Shown: positions 5,437 to 13,598, counted from the stretch's first letter. The stretch is DNA of 17,994 nucleotides from Methylococcaceae bacterium (GCA_013138855.1 WTBX01000327.1:1-17994), one strand, 5' to 3'. The notes: generated by a model not told the origin, from the letters alone. Program-made: numbers and translations.

Positions 5437-7521
5437 TTATTTTTTCGCGTTGCGCTCTTTAACTTCTTTAATCACTTCTTCAGAAATGTTTTTAGGGCAT
5501 GGTAGGTAATGTGAGAACTCCATAGAGAACTGACCACGACCTGATGTCATAGTGCGCAAATCACCAATATAACCAAACATCTCACTTAGTGCTACGTCAG
5601 CTTTAATACGAACGCCTGTTACACCTGCTTCTTGGCCTTGAATCATGCCGCGACGACGGTTTAAATCACCAATCACATCACCAACGTGATCTTCTGGTGT
5701 GAACACGTCAACTTTCATGATAGGTTCAATTAACTGAGGGCCTGCTTTTGGTACAGATTGTCTGTAAGCATTTTTCGCTGCAATTTCAAACGCGACTGCT
5801 GAGGAGTCAACTGCGTGGAACGCACCGTCCATTAAGATAACTTTGAAGTCTAAGCAAGGGAAACCCGCTAATACACCTTCGTCGATACAGCTTTTGAAAC
5901 CTTTTTCAACGGCTGGCCAGAATTCTCTAGGAACGTTACCGCCTGTTACTTTAGATTCAAATACAAAACCTGAACCTGGCTCACCTGGTTCGATGATGTA
6001 GTCGATTTTACCAAATTGACCAGAACCACCTGATTGTTTTTTGTGAGTGTAGCTGTCTTCAATGGTACGCGTAATAGTTTCGCGGTAAGCAACTTGTGGT
6101 TTACCGACTTCAACATCAATACCGTGAGTACGTTTTAGAATATCAACTTTAATATCTAAGTGTAACTCACCCATACCTTTAAGAATGGTTTCGCCACTGT
6201 CTTCATCCGTTTCAACACGGAAAGAAGGATCTTCTGCAATCATTTTACCAATCGCAATCCCCATTTTTTCTGATCCTGCTTTATCTTTTGGTGCAACTGC
6301 AATTGAGATAACTGGATCAGGGAAGACCATAGGCTCTAAGGTTGCTGGGTTTTTAGGATCACATAATGTGTGACCTGTTTTGACATTTTTCATGCCCACA
6401 ACCGCAATAATGTCACCCGCTTGCGCTGAATCTAATTCGATACGCTCGTCTGCGTGCATTTCTACCATACGACCGACACGCTCAGTTTTACCTGTAAAGC
6501 TGTTCATCACGGTATCGCCTTTGTTCAATTTACCTGAGTAAATACGCACAAAGGTTAAGGCACCGTAACGGTCATCCATAATTTTGAAGGCTAAAGCACG
6601 GAATGGTTTGTCTGCATCAACAATCGCAAATTCACCTGTTTCTTCACCTTCCTCGTCAACTTCTGGCTGTGGTTTAACTTCAGTAGGGCATGGAAGGTAG
6701 TCAATAACGGCATTTAAGAGTAATTGAATGCCTTTGTTTTTAAACGCAGAACCACAGTAAGTTGGGAAGAAATCAAGGTTAATTGTGCCTTTACGGATAC
6801 ACGCTTTGATGGTTTCCATAGAAGGTTCTTCGCCATCTAGGTATTTTCCCATTGCGTCATCGTCTTGCTCAAGTGCCATTTCGATTAATTTTTCACGCCA
6901 CTCTTCAACATCATCAAGCATATCTGCTGGGACATCTTGGATTTCGTAATTAACTGGATCACCAGAGTTATCCCATACCCACGCTTTGCGTGTTAATAAG
7001 TCAACAACGCCCACAAAATCATCTTCTGTGCCAATAGGTAATACCATTACTAATGGATTAGCACCTAAGACATCTTCAACCTGCTTAACAACGCGGTAAA
7101 AATCTGCACCTAAACGATCTAATTTGTTGACTAAGATAACTCGTGCAACTTCTGAGTCATTCGCATAACGCCAGTTAGTTTCTGATTGAGGCTCTACACC
7201 GCCTGAACCACAGAATACACCTACACCACCGTCTAATACTTTTAATGAACGGTATACTTCGATTGTGAAATCAACGTGTCCTGGTGTGTCGATGATGTTG
7301 AAGCGGTGATCGTTCCAGAAACATGAAGTTGCAGCAGACTGGATAGTAATTCCACGCTCTTGCTCTTGTTCCATGAAATCGGTGGTCGCCGCACCATCAT
7401 GTACTTCGCCTAGCTTATGAATTTTGCCCGTAAGCTTTAAAATACGTTCTGTGGTGGTAGTTTTACCCGCATCAACGTGCGCGAAAATACCAATGTTTCT
7501 GTAAAGCGATAAATCTGTCAT
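5437..7521 (-). CDS. fusA: Elongation factor G (EF-G2/FusB-type paralogue)
   Basis: EF-G is the GTPase that drives ribosomal translocation and, with RRF, ribosome recycling. The 694-residue protein is full length. G-domain motifs are AHVDAGKT (14-21), RGITI (56-60), DTPGHVDF (78-85) and NKLD (132-135); SGGSGQFGKIDY and FHAVDSSAVAFEIAAKNA mark domain IV, and the C-terminal domain V is intact. The G domain reads GGVGVFCGSGGVEPQSETNW, whereas str-operon EF-G typically has a 'VYCAVGGVQPQSETVW'-like sequence. From memory this resembles the second EF-G (FusB/EF-G2) of Shewanella, Vibrio and Pseudomonas. In agreement, no rpsL, rpsG or tuf is adjacent, so another EF-G gene probably exists elsewhere. 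The gene has its own leader and a strong terminator, so it is probably monocistronic. Confidence 0.95.
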   Translation of the reverse strand: MTDLSLYRNIGIFAHVDAGKTTTTERILKLTGKIHKLGEVHDGAATTDFMEQEQERGITIQSAATSCFWNDHRFNIIDTPGHVDFTIEVYRSLKVLDGGVGVFCGSGGVEPQSETNWRYANDSEVARVILVNKLDRLGADFYRVVKQVEDVLGANPLVMVLPIGTEDDFVGVVDLLTRKAWVWDNSGDPVNYEIQDVPADMLDDVEEWREKLIEMALEQDDDAMGKYLDGEEPSMETIKACIRKGTINLDFFPTYCGSAFKNKGIQLLLNAVIDYLPCPTEVKPQPEVDEEGEETGEFAIVDADKPFRALAFKIMDDRYGALTFVRIYSGKLNKGDTVMNSFTGKTERVGRMVEMHADERIELDSAQAGDIIAVVGMKNVKTGHTLCDPKNPATLEPMVFPDPVISIAVAPKDKAGSEKMGIAIGKMIAEDPSFRVETDEDSGETILKGMGELHLDIKVDILKRTHGIDVEVGKPQVAYRETITRTIEDSYTHKKQSGGSGQFGKIDYIIEPGEPGSGFVFESKVTGGNVPREFWPAVEKGFKSCIDEGVLAGFPCLDFKVILMDGAFHAVDSSAVAFEIAAKNAYRQSVPKAGPQLIEPIMKVDVFTPEDHVGDVIGDLNRRRGMIQGQEAGVTGVRIKADVALSEMFGYIGDLRTMTSGRGQFSMEFSHYLPCPKNISEEVIKEVKERNAKK

Positions 7522-7560
7522 TGTTATACTCTAAAGAGGTGCATAAAAAATTTTTGGAAT

Positions 7561-7629
7561 TCCTCTCAATGCCGTCATTAAGAGGTTGCGTGGGATTATT
7601 TACCCATGTCTGTCTAACCGTTTAGTATA
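7561..7629 (-). promoter_or_regulatory. Candidate fusA promoter and leader dyad
   Basis: On the - strand TATACT (complement of 7624-7629) is a good -10, with TTCAAC 15 bases upstream as a weak -35. Between it and the start codon, 7561-7584 forms an imperfect dyad, CCTCT-C-AATG / CATT-A-AGAGG, with a 4-base loop, which could be an operator or leader hairpin. A weak AGAG ribosome site precedes the ATG. Confidence 0.4.
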
Positions 7630-7676
7630 CCATAAAATAATTAGGTTGAATCGGTTTGTTTCATAGGCATAGCTTA

Positions 7677-7701
7677 GAGTAAAAAACATGCTTTTTTACT
7701 C
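7677..7701 (-). terminator. Hairpin downstream of the ASCH gene, possible terminator
   Basis: GAGTAAAAAA (7677-7686) and TTTTTTACTC (7692-7701) pair perfectly over 10 bp around CATGC. It lies 38 bases past the stop of the ASCH-domain gene and carries T-runs within the stem, but it has no GC-rich stem, so termination would be weak. Confidence 0.35.
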
Positions 7702-7739
7702 GCTATTTTAAATAATGCCACTGACTATGAGTTTATAGT

Positions 7740-8084
7740 TCAAGCTTTCTCAAAAGAATGTACCCAAACTAAATCATCTTCATTCCAAGTGCTAGCTTTA
7801 CTATTCGGCATATGTGCGTGCATTTTTAAAATTAAAGCTTTATACATTTCTAAGGTAGGATAACCTTCTGCTTGAGCATCGGCATCAGTTATATCGCCTA
7901 AACGTTGTTGCTCTAAGCTAGTTACTTTAAAGGTAACACCTTCTAAATCAAAAGTTTCATCAGGATAAGCATAAACACCATCGCGACGTTGTTGAGTTTT
8001 ACGTCCTGCTAAGGTCGCCTCAACTAATTTAGGGTGTTTGACTAGATTTTCAATTTCACACGTTTTTTCTGGGTAATCGCTCAT
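7740..8084 (-). CDS. ASCH domain-containing protein
   Basis: This 114-residue protein carries an ASCH (PUA-like beta-barrel) domain over nearly its whole length. The diagnostic pieces are KHPKLVEATLAGRKTQQRRD (16-35), with the GRKT...R signature, then YPDETFDLEGVTFKVTSLEQ (40-59), RLGDITDADAQAEGY (61-75) and a C-terminal DLVWVHSFE strand. ASCH proteins are thought to bind RNA or nucleotides; one bacterial ASCH protein (E. coli YqfB) is an N4-acetylcytidine amidohydrolase, but this protein's substrate cannot be told from the sequence. The ATG follows AAGGA at about 9 bases. It lies upstream of fusA on the same strand, 218 bases apart, with a hairpin and a candidate promoter between, so the two are probably separate units. 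Confidence 0.8.
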   Translation of the reverse strand: MSDYPEKTCEIENLVKHPKLVEATLAGRKTQQRRDGVYAYPDETFDLEGVTFKVTSLEQQRLGDITDADAQAEGYPTLEMYKALILKMHAHMPNSKASTWNEDDLVWVHSFEKA

Positions 8085-8170
8085 TATTTATATCCTTAAG
8101 TAAAATAGTCGCTACGATACCGAATTAATCGACAATCACAAGTCTTTATTAATATCGTTTACGAAAAAGC

Positions 8171-8229
8171 GGAGTAAAATAGCTCCAGCTATTTTCTAAA
8201 CTCGCCAACAGCTAAAGCTATTGGACTCC
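8171..8229. repeat. 59-bp GGAGT...ACTCC palindromic repeat, copy 3
   Basis: It starts GGAGTAAAATAGCTCCAGCT and ends AGCTAAAGCTATTGGACTCC, with ATTTTCTAAACTCG in the middle. It has the same length and plan as the copy at 1430-1488 in reverse orientation. It ends 26 bases upstream of the V-type ATPase subunit A start codon. Confidence 0.75.
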
Positions 8230-8255
8230 AACTCTTTAGGCTCAATTGTAGAAAA

Positions 8256-10073
8256 ATGACTGCTGAAAACTTAACCGCGCGTATCACAGCCGTTCAAGAT
8301 GATATTGTTTCAATAGAATCTTTAGAACAAAGTAGCAAACCGTTAACTAAAAATGAGGTGATTTATATTCTGCCTAGCCGTAGTAAAACGGATTATACCG
8401 AGCGATTAAAAGCCGAAGTGTTGCGTATTAATGGTAACAGTGCTGATGCGCAGGTTTATGAAAGTACGCTAGGAGTTGGCGTTGGTGATTTGGTGGAGCA
8501 ATCGGGCGAAATGCTATCAGTAGACTTAGGGCCTGGTTTATTAGGACAAGTCTATGATGGTTTGCAAAACCCTTTGGATTTACTCGCCTCAGAATTTGGG
8601 TTTTTTCTACCGCGAGGTGTCGATTTACCTGCCTTAGATAATAAATTTAAATGGGCATTTACGCCTTGCGTACAAACTGGCGCAGTATTGAAAGCCAGCT
8701 CGGTTATTGGCACAGTTAAAGAAAAGGGTTTTACCCACAAAATCATGGTGCCTTTTGATGTAAAAGGCGAAGTGACTTTAAGCTGGATTCAAGAAGGTAA
8801 TGTCACTGTTGATGAACCCATCGCCAAAATCAAACTAGCTAATGGTAAAGAGCGCGTCTTAACCCTCAAACAACCGTGGGCAGTTCGTAAACCGTTACCG
8901 CAAGCCTTATTGAAAGCCAATATTGCTACGCGCCAATATCCTTCAATTCCTTTAATTACTCACTTACGCTTAATTGATACTTTTTTTCCTATTGCTCAAG
9001 GCGGAAGTGCGTGTATTCCAGGCCCTTTTGGGGCGGGAAAAACGGTGTTGCAAAATCTAATCTCCAGAAATTCAGACGTTGATATAGTCATTGTTGTCGC
9101 CTGTGGTGAACGTGCGGGCGAAGTGGTGGAAAGTATTACCGAATTTCCTAAACTAAGCGATCCTAAAGGCGGTGGCTCGTTAATGGATAGAACTATTATT
9201 ATTTGCAATACGTCATCCATGCCTGTTGCCGCGCGTGAAGCCTCTATTTATACAGGCATTACCTTAGGTGAATATTATCGGCAAATGGGTTTAAATGTTT
9301 TATTACTGGCTGATTCCACTTCACGCTGGGCGCAAGCGATGCGTGAAACATCGGGACGACTAGAAGAAATACCCGGTGAAGAAGCCTTCCCTGCTTATTT
9401 AGATTCCGCAGTTAAAGCCATTTATGAGCGTGCGGGAGTCATCCTAACCTCTGATGACAGCACAGGCAGTTTAACCATGATAGGAACAGTTTCTCCTGCG
9501 GGTGGAAACTTTGAAGAGCCTGTCACCCAAGCGACTTTAGGAACAGTTAAAACCTTTTTAGGACTGAGTGCAGAACGTGCGTATAAACGCTTTTATCCTG
9601 CGGTAGACCCTTTATTATCATGGTCGCGTTATTTAGAACAATTAAAACCGTGGTATCAACAACACTTAGGTGAAGAGTGGACGGATAATATCAAGGCCAT
9701 GCTGGATTTATTAAAGCGTGGCGATAGTGTCTTGCAAATGATTCAAGTCGCGGGTGAAGAAGGTATTACTCTAGGTGATTTTGTGCTGTATCAACAAGCC
9801 TTGTTTTTAGACATGGTTTATTTACAACAAGATGCTTTTGATGAGGTAGATGTTTCAACACCAATTGCTAGACAACAGCAGACTTTTAATAAGATTATTG
9901 AGCTAATGAATGTTGAGTATAATTTCAAGGGTCAAGACCATGCACGAGATTATTTCACGCGCTTAACAGGCTTATTTAAAAATTTGAATTACACCAAATC
10001 AGAGAGCGCGGAATATGATGATTTGCTTAGGAAAATAAATGAACTAACAGAGGCTGTTAAAAAAGTGGAGTGA
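8256..10073 (+). CDS. ntpA: V/A-type ATPase catalytic subunit A, orphan
   Basis: Subunit A is the ATP-hydrolysing or ATP-forming subunit of the A3B3 head of V/A-type rotary ATPases. The 605-residue protein is full length. It shows the N-terminal barrel, GPGLLGQVYDGLQNPL (92-107), the A-type bulge domain (about 115-210, FTHKIMVPF at 159-167), the P-loop GPFGAGKT (256-263), catalytic GER (E285), LLLADSTSRWAQAMRE (349-364) and EEIPGEEAFPAYL (370-382). The P-loop with Pro-Phe-Gly-Ala and the overall sequence resemble the bacterial V-type group found in chlamydiae rather than archaeal enzymes, from memory. Subunit B normally follows directly; here repeats and the convergent moeA gene follow, and no E, D, I or K subunit is in the window. 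The upstream sequence is a 59-bp repeat, and no good ribosome site precedes the ATG. Confidence 0.93.
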   Translation: MTAENLTARITAVQDDIVSIESLEQSSKPLTKNEVIYILPSRSKTDYTERLKAEVLRINGNSADAQVYESTLGVGVGDLVEQSGEMLSVDLGPGLLGQVYDGLQNPLDLLASEFGFFLPRGVDLPALDNKFKWAFTPCVQTGAVLKASSVIGTVKEKGFTHKIMVPFDVKGEVTLSWIQEGNVTVDEPIAKIKLANGKERVLTLKQPWAVRKPLPQALLKANIATRQYPSIPLITHLRLIDTFFPIAQGGSACIPGPFGAGKTVLQNLISRNSDVDIVIVVACGERAGEVVESITEFPKLSDPKGGGSLMDRTIIICNTSSMPVAAREASIYTGITLGEYYRQMGLNVLLLADSTSRWAQAMRETSGRLEEIPGEEAFPAYLDSAVKAIYERAGVILTSDDSTGSLTMIGTVSPAGGNFEEPVTQATLGTVKTFLGLSAERAYKRFYPAVDPLLSWSRYLEQLKPWYQQHLGEEWTDNIKAMLDLLKRGDSVLQMIQVAGEEGITLGDFVLYQQALFLDMVYLQQDAFDEVDVSTPIARQQQTFNKIIELMNVEYNFKGQDHARDYFTRLTGLFKNLNYTKSESAEYDDLLRKINELTEAVKKVE

Positions 10074-10086
10074 AAAAAAACAATAA

Positions 10087-10134
10087 GGCTGGCAGCGAGC
10101 TGAAGAACAAAGTCCTTTAGTTGGCTGCCAGTCC
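10087..10134. repeat. AGGACTGGCA hairpin family, copy 2
   Basis: GGCTGGCAGC (10087-10096) pairs with GCTGCCAGTCC (10124-10134) with one bulged base. The inner arms GAGCTGAAGAAC and GTCCTTTAGTTG pair only imperfectly. It lies 14 bases after the ATPase subunit gene, so it may act in 3'-end formation. Confidence 0.6.
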
Positions 10135-10186
10135 CCATACTCAGGAAATCAGAAATAAATAACATACCCACAAATAATATTTATGA

Positions 10187-10237
10187 ACCATGAAGAACAC
10201 GAAGGTCATGAAGATTTTCCTTCATGCACTTCATGGT
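10187..10237. repeat. Double inverted repeat ACCATGAAG...CTTCATGGT
   Basis: ACCATGAAG (10187-10195) pairs with CTTCATGGT (10229-10237). Inside, CATGAAG (about 10207-10213) pairs with CTTCATG (about 10220-10226). The AACACGAAGG part resembles the CACGAA-rich inverted repeat at 12213-12296. Confidence 0.5.
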
Positions 10238-10272
10238 AGATTATTATTTACTGACTCCCTCAATAAAGTGGG

Positions 10273-10319
10273 GACTGGCAGCTATCCAAAAGACTACGTC
10301 TTTCAGATAGCCGCCAGTC
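10273..10319. repeat. AGGACTGGCA hairpin family, copy 3, between convergent genes
   Basis: GACTGGCAGCTATC...AAGAC pairs with GTCTT...GATAGCCGCCAGTC around TAC, with one mismatch in the outer arm and a small internal loop. It sits between the convergent ATPase subunit and moeA genes, 4 bases past the moeA stop, and could serve as a hairpin terminator for moeA. Confidence 0.65.
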
Positions 10320-10323
10320 TTGT

Positions 10324-11565
10324 TTAAATAAAGGTCTCGAACGGCTCAACCATCACCTCTTCCCCAACTTGCACATTAGTATAATAATCAGGTAACACAA
10401 TATAACAATTTGCTCGACTCATCGAACTAAGCATATTAGACCCCTGCCCGCCTGCCGAAGTTACTACAAACGTCCCATCAAACTGCTGTCTTAAAATACC
10501 ACGCTGATATTCCTGCCTACCTGCTACTTTATTAAGTACAGAATCGCAAACCGCATTAATTTGTAAAGGCTTCACCTCAGCCAGCCCGCTTAATTTGCGC
10601 AAAGCAGGTTTAACAAATTTCGCAAAAGTCGCCATCACCGAAACAGGATTACCCGGTAAGCCAAAAAAAACACAATCACTAATATTGCCAAAAGCAAGGG
10701 GTTTACCTGGTTTTATCGCAATTTTCCAAAAATTAACCTGTCCCAGTTCTTCCAGTATTGCCTTTATATAATCCGCTTCACCCACTGATGCACCGCCTGT
10801 GGTAATTATCACATCATAATCTTTAGCTGCTGAATTTAATGCCTGCTTCAACAAATCTTTATCATCAGCAATAACCCCCATATCCACCGCATCAATGCTT
10901 ACATCATTTAACAAACCATGTAGCATATAACGATTACTATCGTAAATCTGCCCCGATTGTAACGATTGACCGATGGCGGTTAATTCATCGCCCGTAGAAA
11001 AATAAGCCACACGCAGTTTGCGCACGACTTCAACACTATGAACACCCGCTGATGCTAACAAACCTAAATCAACCGCTTCAAGTCTTTTCGAGCTTTCCAG
11101 CAAACAAGCCTGTTGCTTAATATCTTCACCGACTTGACGAATATTATCCTGAGCCTGACACGCGGCAGGAAAAAAAATCGTCTCATTTTCAACTTTAACT
11201 CGCTCCTGCATAATGACCGTATCAGCATTTTTAGGAACAACCGCGCCTGTAAAAATTCGCACACATTCACCTTTCGCCAAATTTCCAGTAAACGGTTTTC
11301 CCGCCCACGAAGTCCCTATCTGCGTTAAAGCGAATATCGCTTGTTGATTTATATCCGCACTCGCAAACGCGTAACCATCCATAGAAGCGTTGCGTTCTGG
11401 TGGAATATTAACCGCAGAATAAACAGCTTCTGCTAATACGCGCCCTAAGGCATTTCTTAAAGAACGTTTTTCGCTAGCTGCGACAACTTGTAAACTAGCG
11501 AGGACTTTTTTTAATGCCTCATCGACAGGTAATAAGGTGGATTCAAAGTTGCAAGAGTCTTTCAT
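10324..11565 (-). CDS. moeA: Molybdopterin molybdenumtransferase MoeA
   Basis: MoeA inserts molybdate into adenylylated molybdopterin, the last common step of molybdenum cofactor synthesis in the cytoplasm. The 413-residue protein matches the usual length (E. coli 411). It shows ASMDGYAF (60-67), IFTGAVVPKNADTVIMQE (104-121), the MPT-binding FSTGDEL (189-195) with SGQIYDSNRYML (204-215), ITTGGASVGEADYIK (254-268) and FFGLPGNPVSVMATF (300-314), followed by a C-terminal beta-barrel domain. The ATG at 11565 has only a weak AGG ribosome site about 9 bases upstream. No other moa/moe/mog gene is adjacent. The gene is divergent from the NADAR gene over 92 bp and convergent with the ATPase subunit gene; a hairpin lies 4 bases past its stop. 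Confidence 0.95.
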   Translation of the reverse strand: MKDSCNFESTLLPVDEALKKVLASLQVVAASEKRSLRNALGRVLAEAVYSAVNIPPERNASMDGYAFASADINQQAIFALTQIGTSWAGKPFTGNLAKGECVRIFTGAVVPKNADTVIMQERVKVENETIFFPAACQAQDNIRQVGEDIKQQACLLESSKRLEAVDLGLLASAGVHSVEVVRKLRVAYFSTGDELTAIGQSLQSGQIYDSNRYMLHGLLNDVSIDAVDMGVIADDKDLLKQALNSAAKDYDVIITTGGASVGEADYIKAILEELGQVNFWKIAIKPGKPLAFGNISDCVFFGLPGNPVSVMATFAKFVKPALRKLSGLAEVKPLQINAVCDSVLNKVAGRQEYQRGILRQQFDGTFVVTSAGGQGSNMLSSMSRANCYIVLPDYYTNVQVGEEVMVEPFETFI

Positions 11566-11609
11566 TATAAAAACCTGTTTAGAATAAAAAATAGTAAATA
11601 ATTTCAGTT

Positions 11610-11615
11610 TATAAT
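11610..11615 (+). promoter_or_regulatory. Candidate -10 box for the NADAR gene
   Basis: A perfect TATAAT in the moeA/NADAR divergent spacer, 42 bases upstream of the NADAR ATG. No recognisable -35 lies 16-18 bases upstream, so the promoter may need an activator or use another contact. There is no Shine-Dalgarno sequence near the ATG. Confidence 0.4.
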
Positions 11616-11657
11616 GCTTACACTCATTCTCAAAGCTTTAAGCAATCATCATACATT

Positions 11658-12206
11658 ATGAATATTAGCAATCGCCTACAACTTATAGATTATCTCAGTC
11701 AGGGTAATCAAGCGAAATATCTATTTTTTTGGGGACATACGCCCGCAAAAGGCGATAATGTTGATAAAAGCTGTTTTAGTCAATGGTATGAGCAAGGTTT
11801 TGATATTGATGGAATTCATTACCGAACCGCTGAACATTTTATGATGGCAGAAAAAGCACGCTTATTTCATGATGATAAGGTTTTAGATAAAGTTCTTAAT
11901 GCCAAGCATCCCCATGAAGCCAAAAAACTGGGGAGGCAAGTAGAAAATTTTAAGGAAAATATCTGGCAACAGCATCATTTTGACATTGTGGTAACCGCTA
12001 ATTTTGCTAAATTTTCACAACACTCTGCACTTAAAGAATTTCTGTTAAATACTCAACAGCGTATATTAGTTGAAGCCAGTCCTGTTGATAAAATTTGGGG
12101 CATAGGTTTAGCAGCCGATCATCTGGATGCAGGCAACCCTTATAAATGGCAAGGCTCAAATTTACTCGGCTTCGCATTAATGGAAGTTCGTCATCGTTTA
12201 AGCTAA
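11658..12206 (+). CDS. NADAR family protein (YbiA-like)
   Basis: This 182-residue protein belongs to the NADAR (YbiA/DUF1768) superfamily. Visible signatures are FFWGHTP (23-29), FSQWYEQGFDIDGIHYRTAE (40-59) running into HFMMAEKARLF (60-70), NFKENIWQQHHFDIV (97-111), LVEASPVDKIWGIGL (137-151) and WQGSNLLGFALMEVR (164-178). E. coli YbiA is an N-glycosidase linked to removal of reactive riboflavin-pathway intermediates, and other NADAR proteins remove ADP-ribose from guanine bases in DNA, sometimes as the antitoxin of a DarT-like toxin. No DarT-like partner is visible here, so the YbiA-type housekeeping role is more likely. The gene is divergent from moeA and is followed by a CACGAA inverted repeat. 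Confidence 0.92.
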   Translation: MNISNRLQLIDYLSQGNQAKYLFFWGHTPAKGDNVDKSCFSQWYEQGFDIDGIHYRTAEHFMMAEKARLFHDDKVLDKVLNAKHPHEAKKLGRQVENFKENIWQQHHFDIVVTANFAKFSQHSALKEFLLNTQQRILVEASPVDKIWGIGLAADHLDAGNPYKWQGSNLLGFALMEVRHRLS

Positions 12207-12212
12207 CTATTT

Positions 12213-12296
12213 TGTCCACGGAAAACACGAAAAAACACAAAAGTTTTTATTTTTAAAACCGTTCTTTTTTCATGCTATTCGTGTCTTTCGTGGACA
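12213..12296. repeat. CACGAA-type inverted repeat (about 84 bp)
   Basis: TGTCCACGGAAAACACGAA at the left end is inverted at the right as TTCGTGTCTTTCGTGGACA, with few mismatches, flanking an AT-rich centre. It starts 7 bases past the NADAR stop codon. It could form a large hairpin and resembles non-coding dispersed inverted repeats of many bacterial genomes. Confidence 0.55.
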
Positions 12297-12334
12297 TTTC
12301 AATTCATCTCCTATTTGAAACATGAACTGAAACC

Positions 12335-12454
12335 GCGATCTTTAGTCGCGGGAGGCGTTTAACAAATGTTAGGTTCTTTATTGTTCTACTCATTTGTACT
12401 TTTCAACGATTTATATGTTACACGTTTACGCGGCTAAAGACCGCGTTTCCAAAG
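12335..12454. repeat. Variant REP pair upstream of the SDR gene
   Basis: CCGCGATCTTTAGTCGCGG at the left and ACGCGGCTAAAGACCGCGTT (ending TCC) at the right form an inverted pair separated by about 75 AT-rich bases. The CGCG...CGCG cores resemble the REP family (CGCGACT...AGTCGCG) but have altered inner bases. The next gene starts 42 bases downstream. Confidence 0.55.
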
Positions 12455-12495
12455 CCTGAGTAGTTACAAATTAAATTGGGAGAGGCAGTTTTTTA

Positions 12496-13452
12496 ATGAA
12501 AAAAATATTAATAACAGGTGCGACAGGGCAAATTGGCTCTGAATTAACGCTGGCATTACGTAATAAATATGGCACAGAAAATATCATTATTGCAGGTCAT
12601 AAAAAATCACCCTCTAATGAATTAGTGGGCGGCAGTTTTTATTGCAATTTTGATGTTAGAAATGCGAAAGTTTTAAATAAAATTATTGAAACCCATCAAG
12701 TCGATAGCATTTTTCATCTTGCCTCATTATTATCCGCCGTTGCCGAGCATAAACCACAATTAGCTTGGGATATTAATATGAATGGTTTATTGAATATATT
12801 GGAGGCCGCGCGGCAATTTAATTGCAGCGTATTTTTTCCCAGTTCCATTGGTGCATTCGGTAGTGATACCCCAGCCGAAAATACGCCACAAGATACCATT
12901 CAACATCCGAATACTATCTATGGAATTAGTAAAGTCAGTGGAGAATTATTATGCAATTATTATCATCAGCGTTATGGCGTAAATACGCGCGGTTTGCGTT
13001 ATCCTGGTTTGGTTTCTTATAAAACCTTAGCGGGTGGAGGAACAACGGATTATGCGGTGGATATTTTTTATGCGGCCTTAAGCGAACAGCATTATTTATG
13101 TTTTTTAAAGGAAGATACTCGTTTAGATATGATGTATATGCCTGATGCGGTCAATGCAGCGATTAATTTAATGGAAGCAGATGATGCTCGCTTACTTCAT
13201 CGCAATGGTTTTAATGTGACCGCCATGAGTTTTAGCCCACAAATGTTGGCGGCGGAAATTAAAAAACACATTCCTGATTTTACGATTGATTATGACGTAG
13301 ACCCAGTGCGCCAAGCGATTGCAGACTCTTGGCCTAGGCACATGGATGATAGAGCTGCGCGTGAAGAATGGGGCTGGCGGCCTGAGTTTGGGTTGGAAAT
13401 GATGGTTAAAGATATGCTAGCTAAATTAGTGGTGAAACTACATCTTTTTTAA
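12496..13452 (+). CDS. SDR-type L-threonine 3-dehydrogenase-like NAD-dependent epimerase/dehydrogenase
   Basis: This 318-residue extended short-chain dehydrogenase has the NAD-binding GATGQIG (8-14), an FDVRN strand end (52-56), SS at 116-117, and the catalytic YGISK (Y142, K146). RYPGLVSYKTLAGGGTTDYA (168-187) is typical of the SDR form of threonine dehydrogenase (as in Cupriavidus, Flavobacterium and animal Tdh), which oxidises L-threonine to 2-amino-3-ketobutyrate. The partner enzyme, 2-amino-3-ketobutyrate CoA ligase (kbl), is not in the window, so the substrate is inferred. GGGAGAGG lies about 10 bases before the ATG. It stands alone between two REP pairs. A UDP-sugar epimerase is less likely given the TTDYA stretch. 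Confidence 0.88.
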   Translation: MKKILITGATGQIGSELTLALRNKYGTENIIIAGHKKSPSNELVGGSFYCNFDVRNAKVLNKIIETHQVDSIFHLASLLSAVAEHKPQLAWDINMNGLLNILEAARQFNCSVFFPSSIGAFGSDTPAENTPQDTIQHPNTIYGISKVSGELLCNYYHQRYGVNTRGLRYPGLVSYKTLAGGGTTDYAVDIFYAALSEQHYLCFLKEDTRLDMMYMPDAVNAAINLMEADDARLLHRNGFNVTAMSFSPQMLAAEIKKHIPDFTIDYDVDPVRQAIADSWPRHMDDRAAREEWGWRPEFGLEMMVKDMLAKLVVKLHLF

Positions 13453-13469
13453 AAATTGATGTGACTCAC

Positions 13470-13598
13470 GGAGGCGCGACTTTTAGTCGCGCACGAAGTT
13501 TCATCTATGAATTTTAAAAAAATCTTATTTGAATTTGCTTAATTTATAGATTTTGGAGATGTTTTTAGGTCTCGTGCGCGACTAAAAGTCGCGGCTCC
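13470..13598. repeat. Inverted REP pair downstream of the SDR gene
   Basis: GGAGGCGCGACTTTTAGTCG (then CGCACGA) at the left end is inverted at the right as TCGTGCGCGACTAAAAGTCG (then CGGCTCC). Each end is itself a hairpin, and the two can also pair with each other across about 75 AT-rich bases. It begins 17 bases past the SDR stop. Confidence 0.8.

Noticed and set aside
7677..7701. Another copy of the 59-bp GGAGT...ACTCC repeat
   Set aside because: Only the GAGTAAAAAA end resembles it; the inner AGCTTTAGCT and CGAGT parts are missing, so it is listed as a simple hairpin.
11658..12206. NADAR protein as part of a DarT/DarG-type toxin-antitoxin system
   Set aside because: No adjacent DarT-like ADP-ribosyltransferase; the neighbours are moeA and an SDR enzyme.
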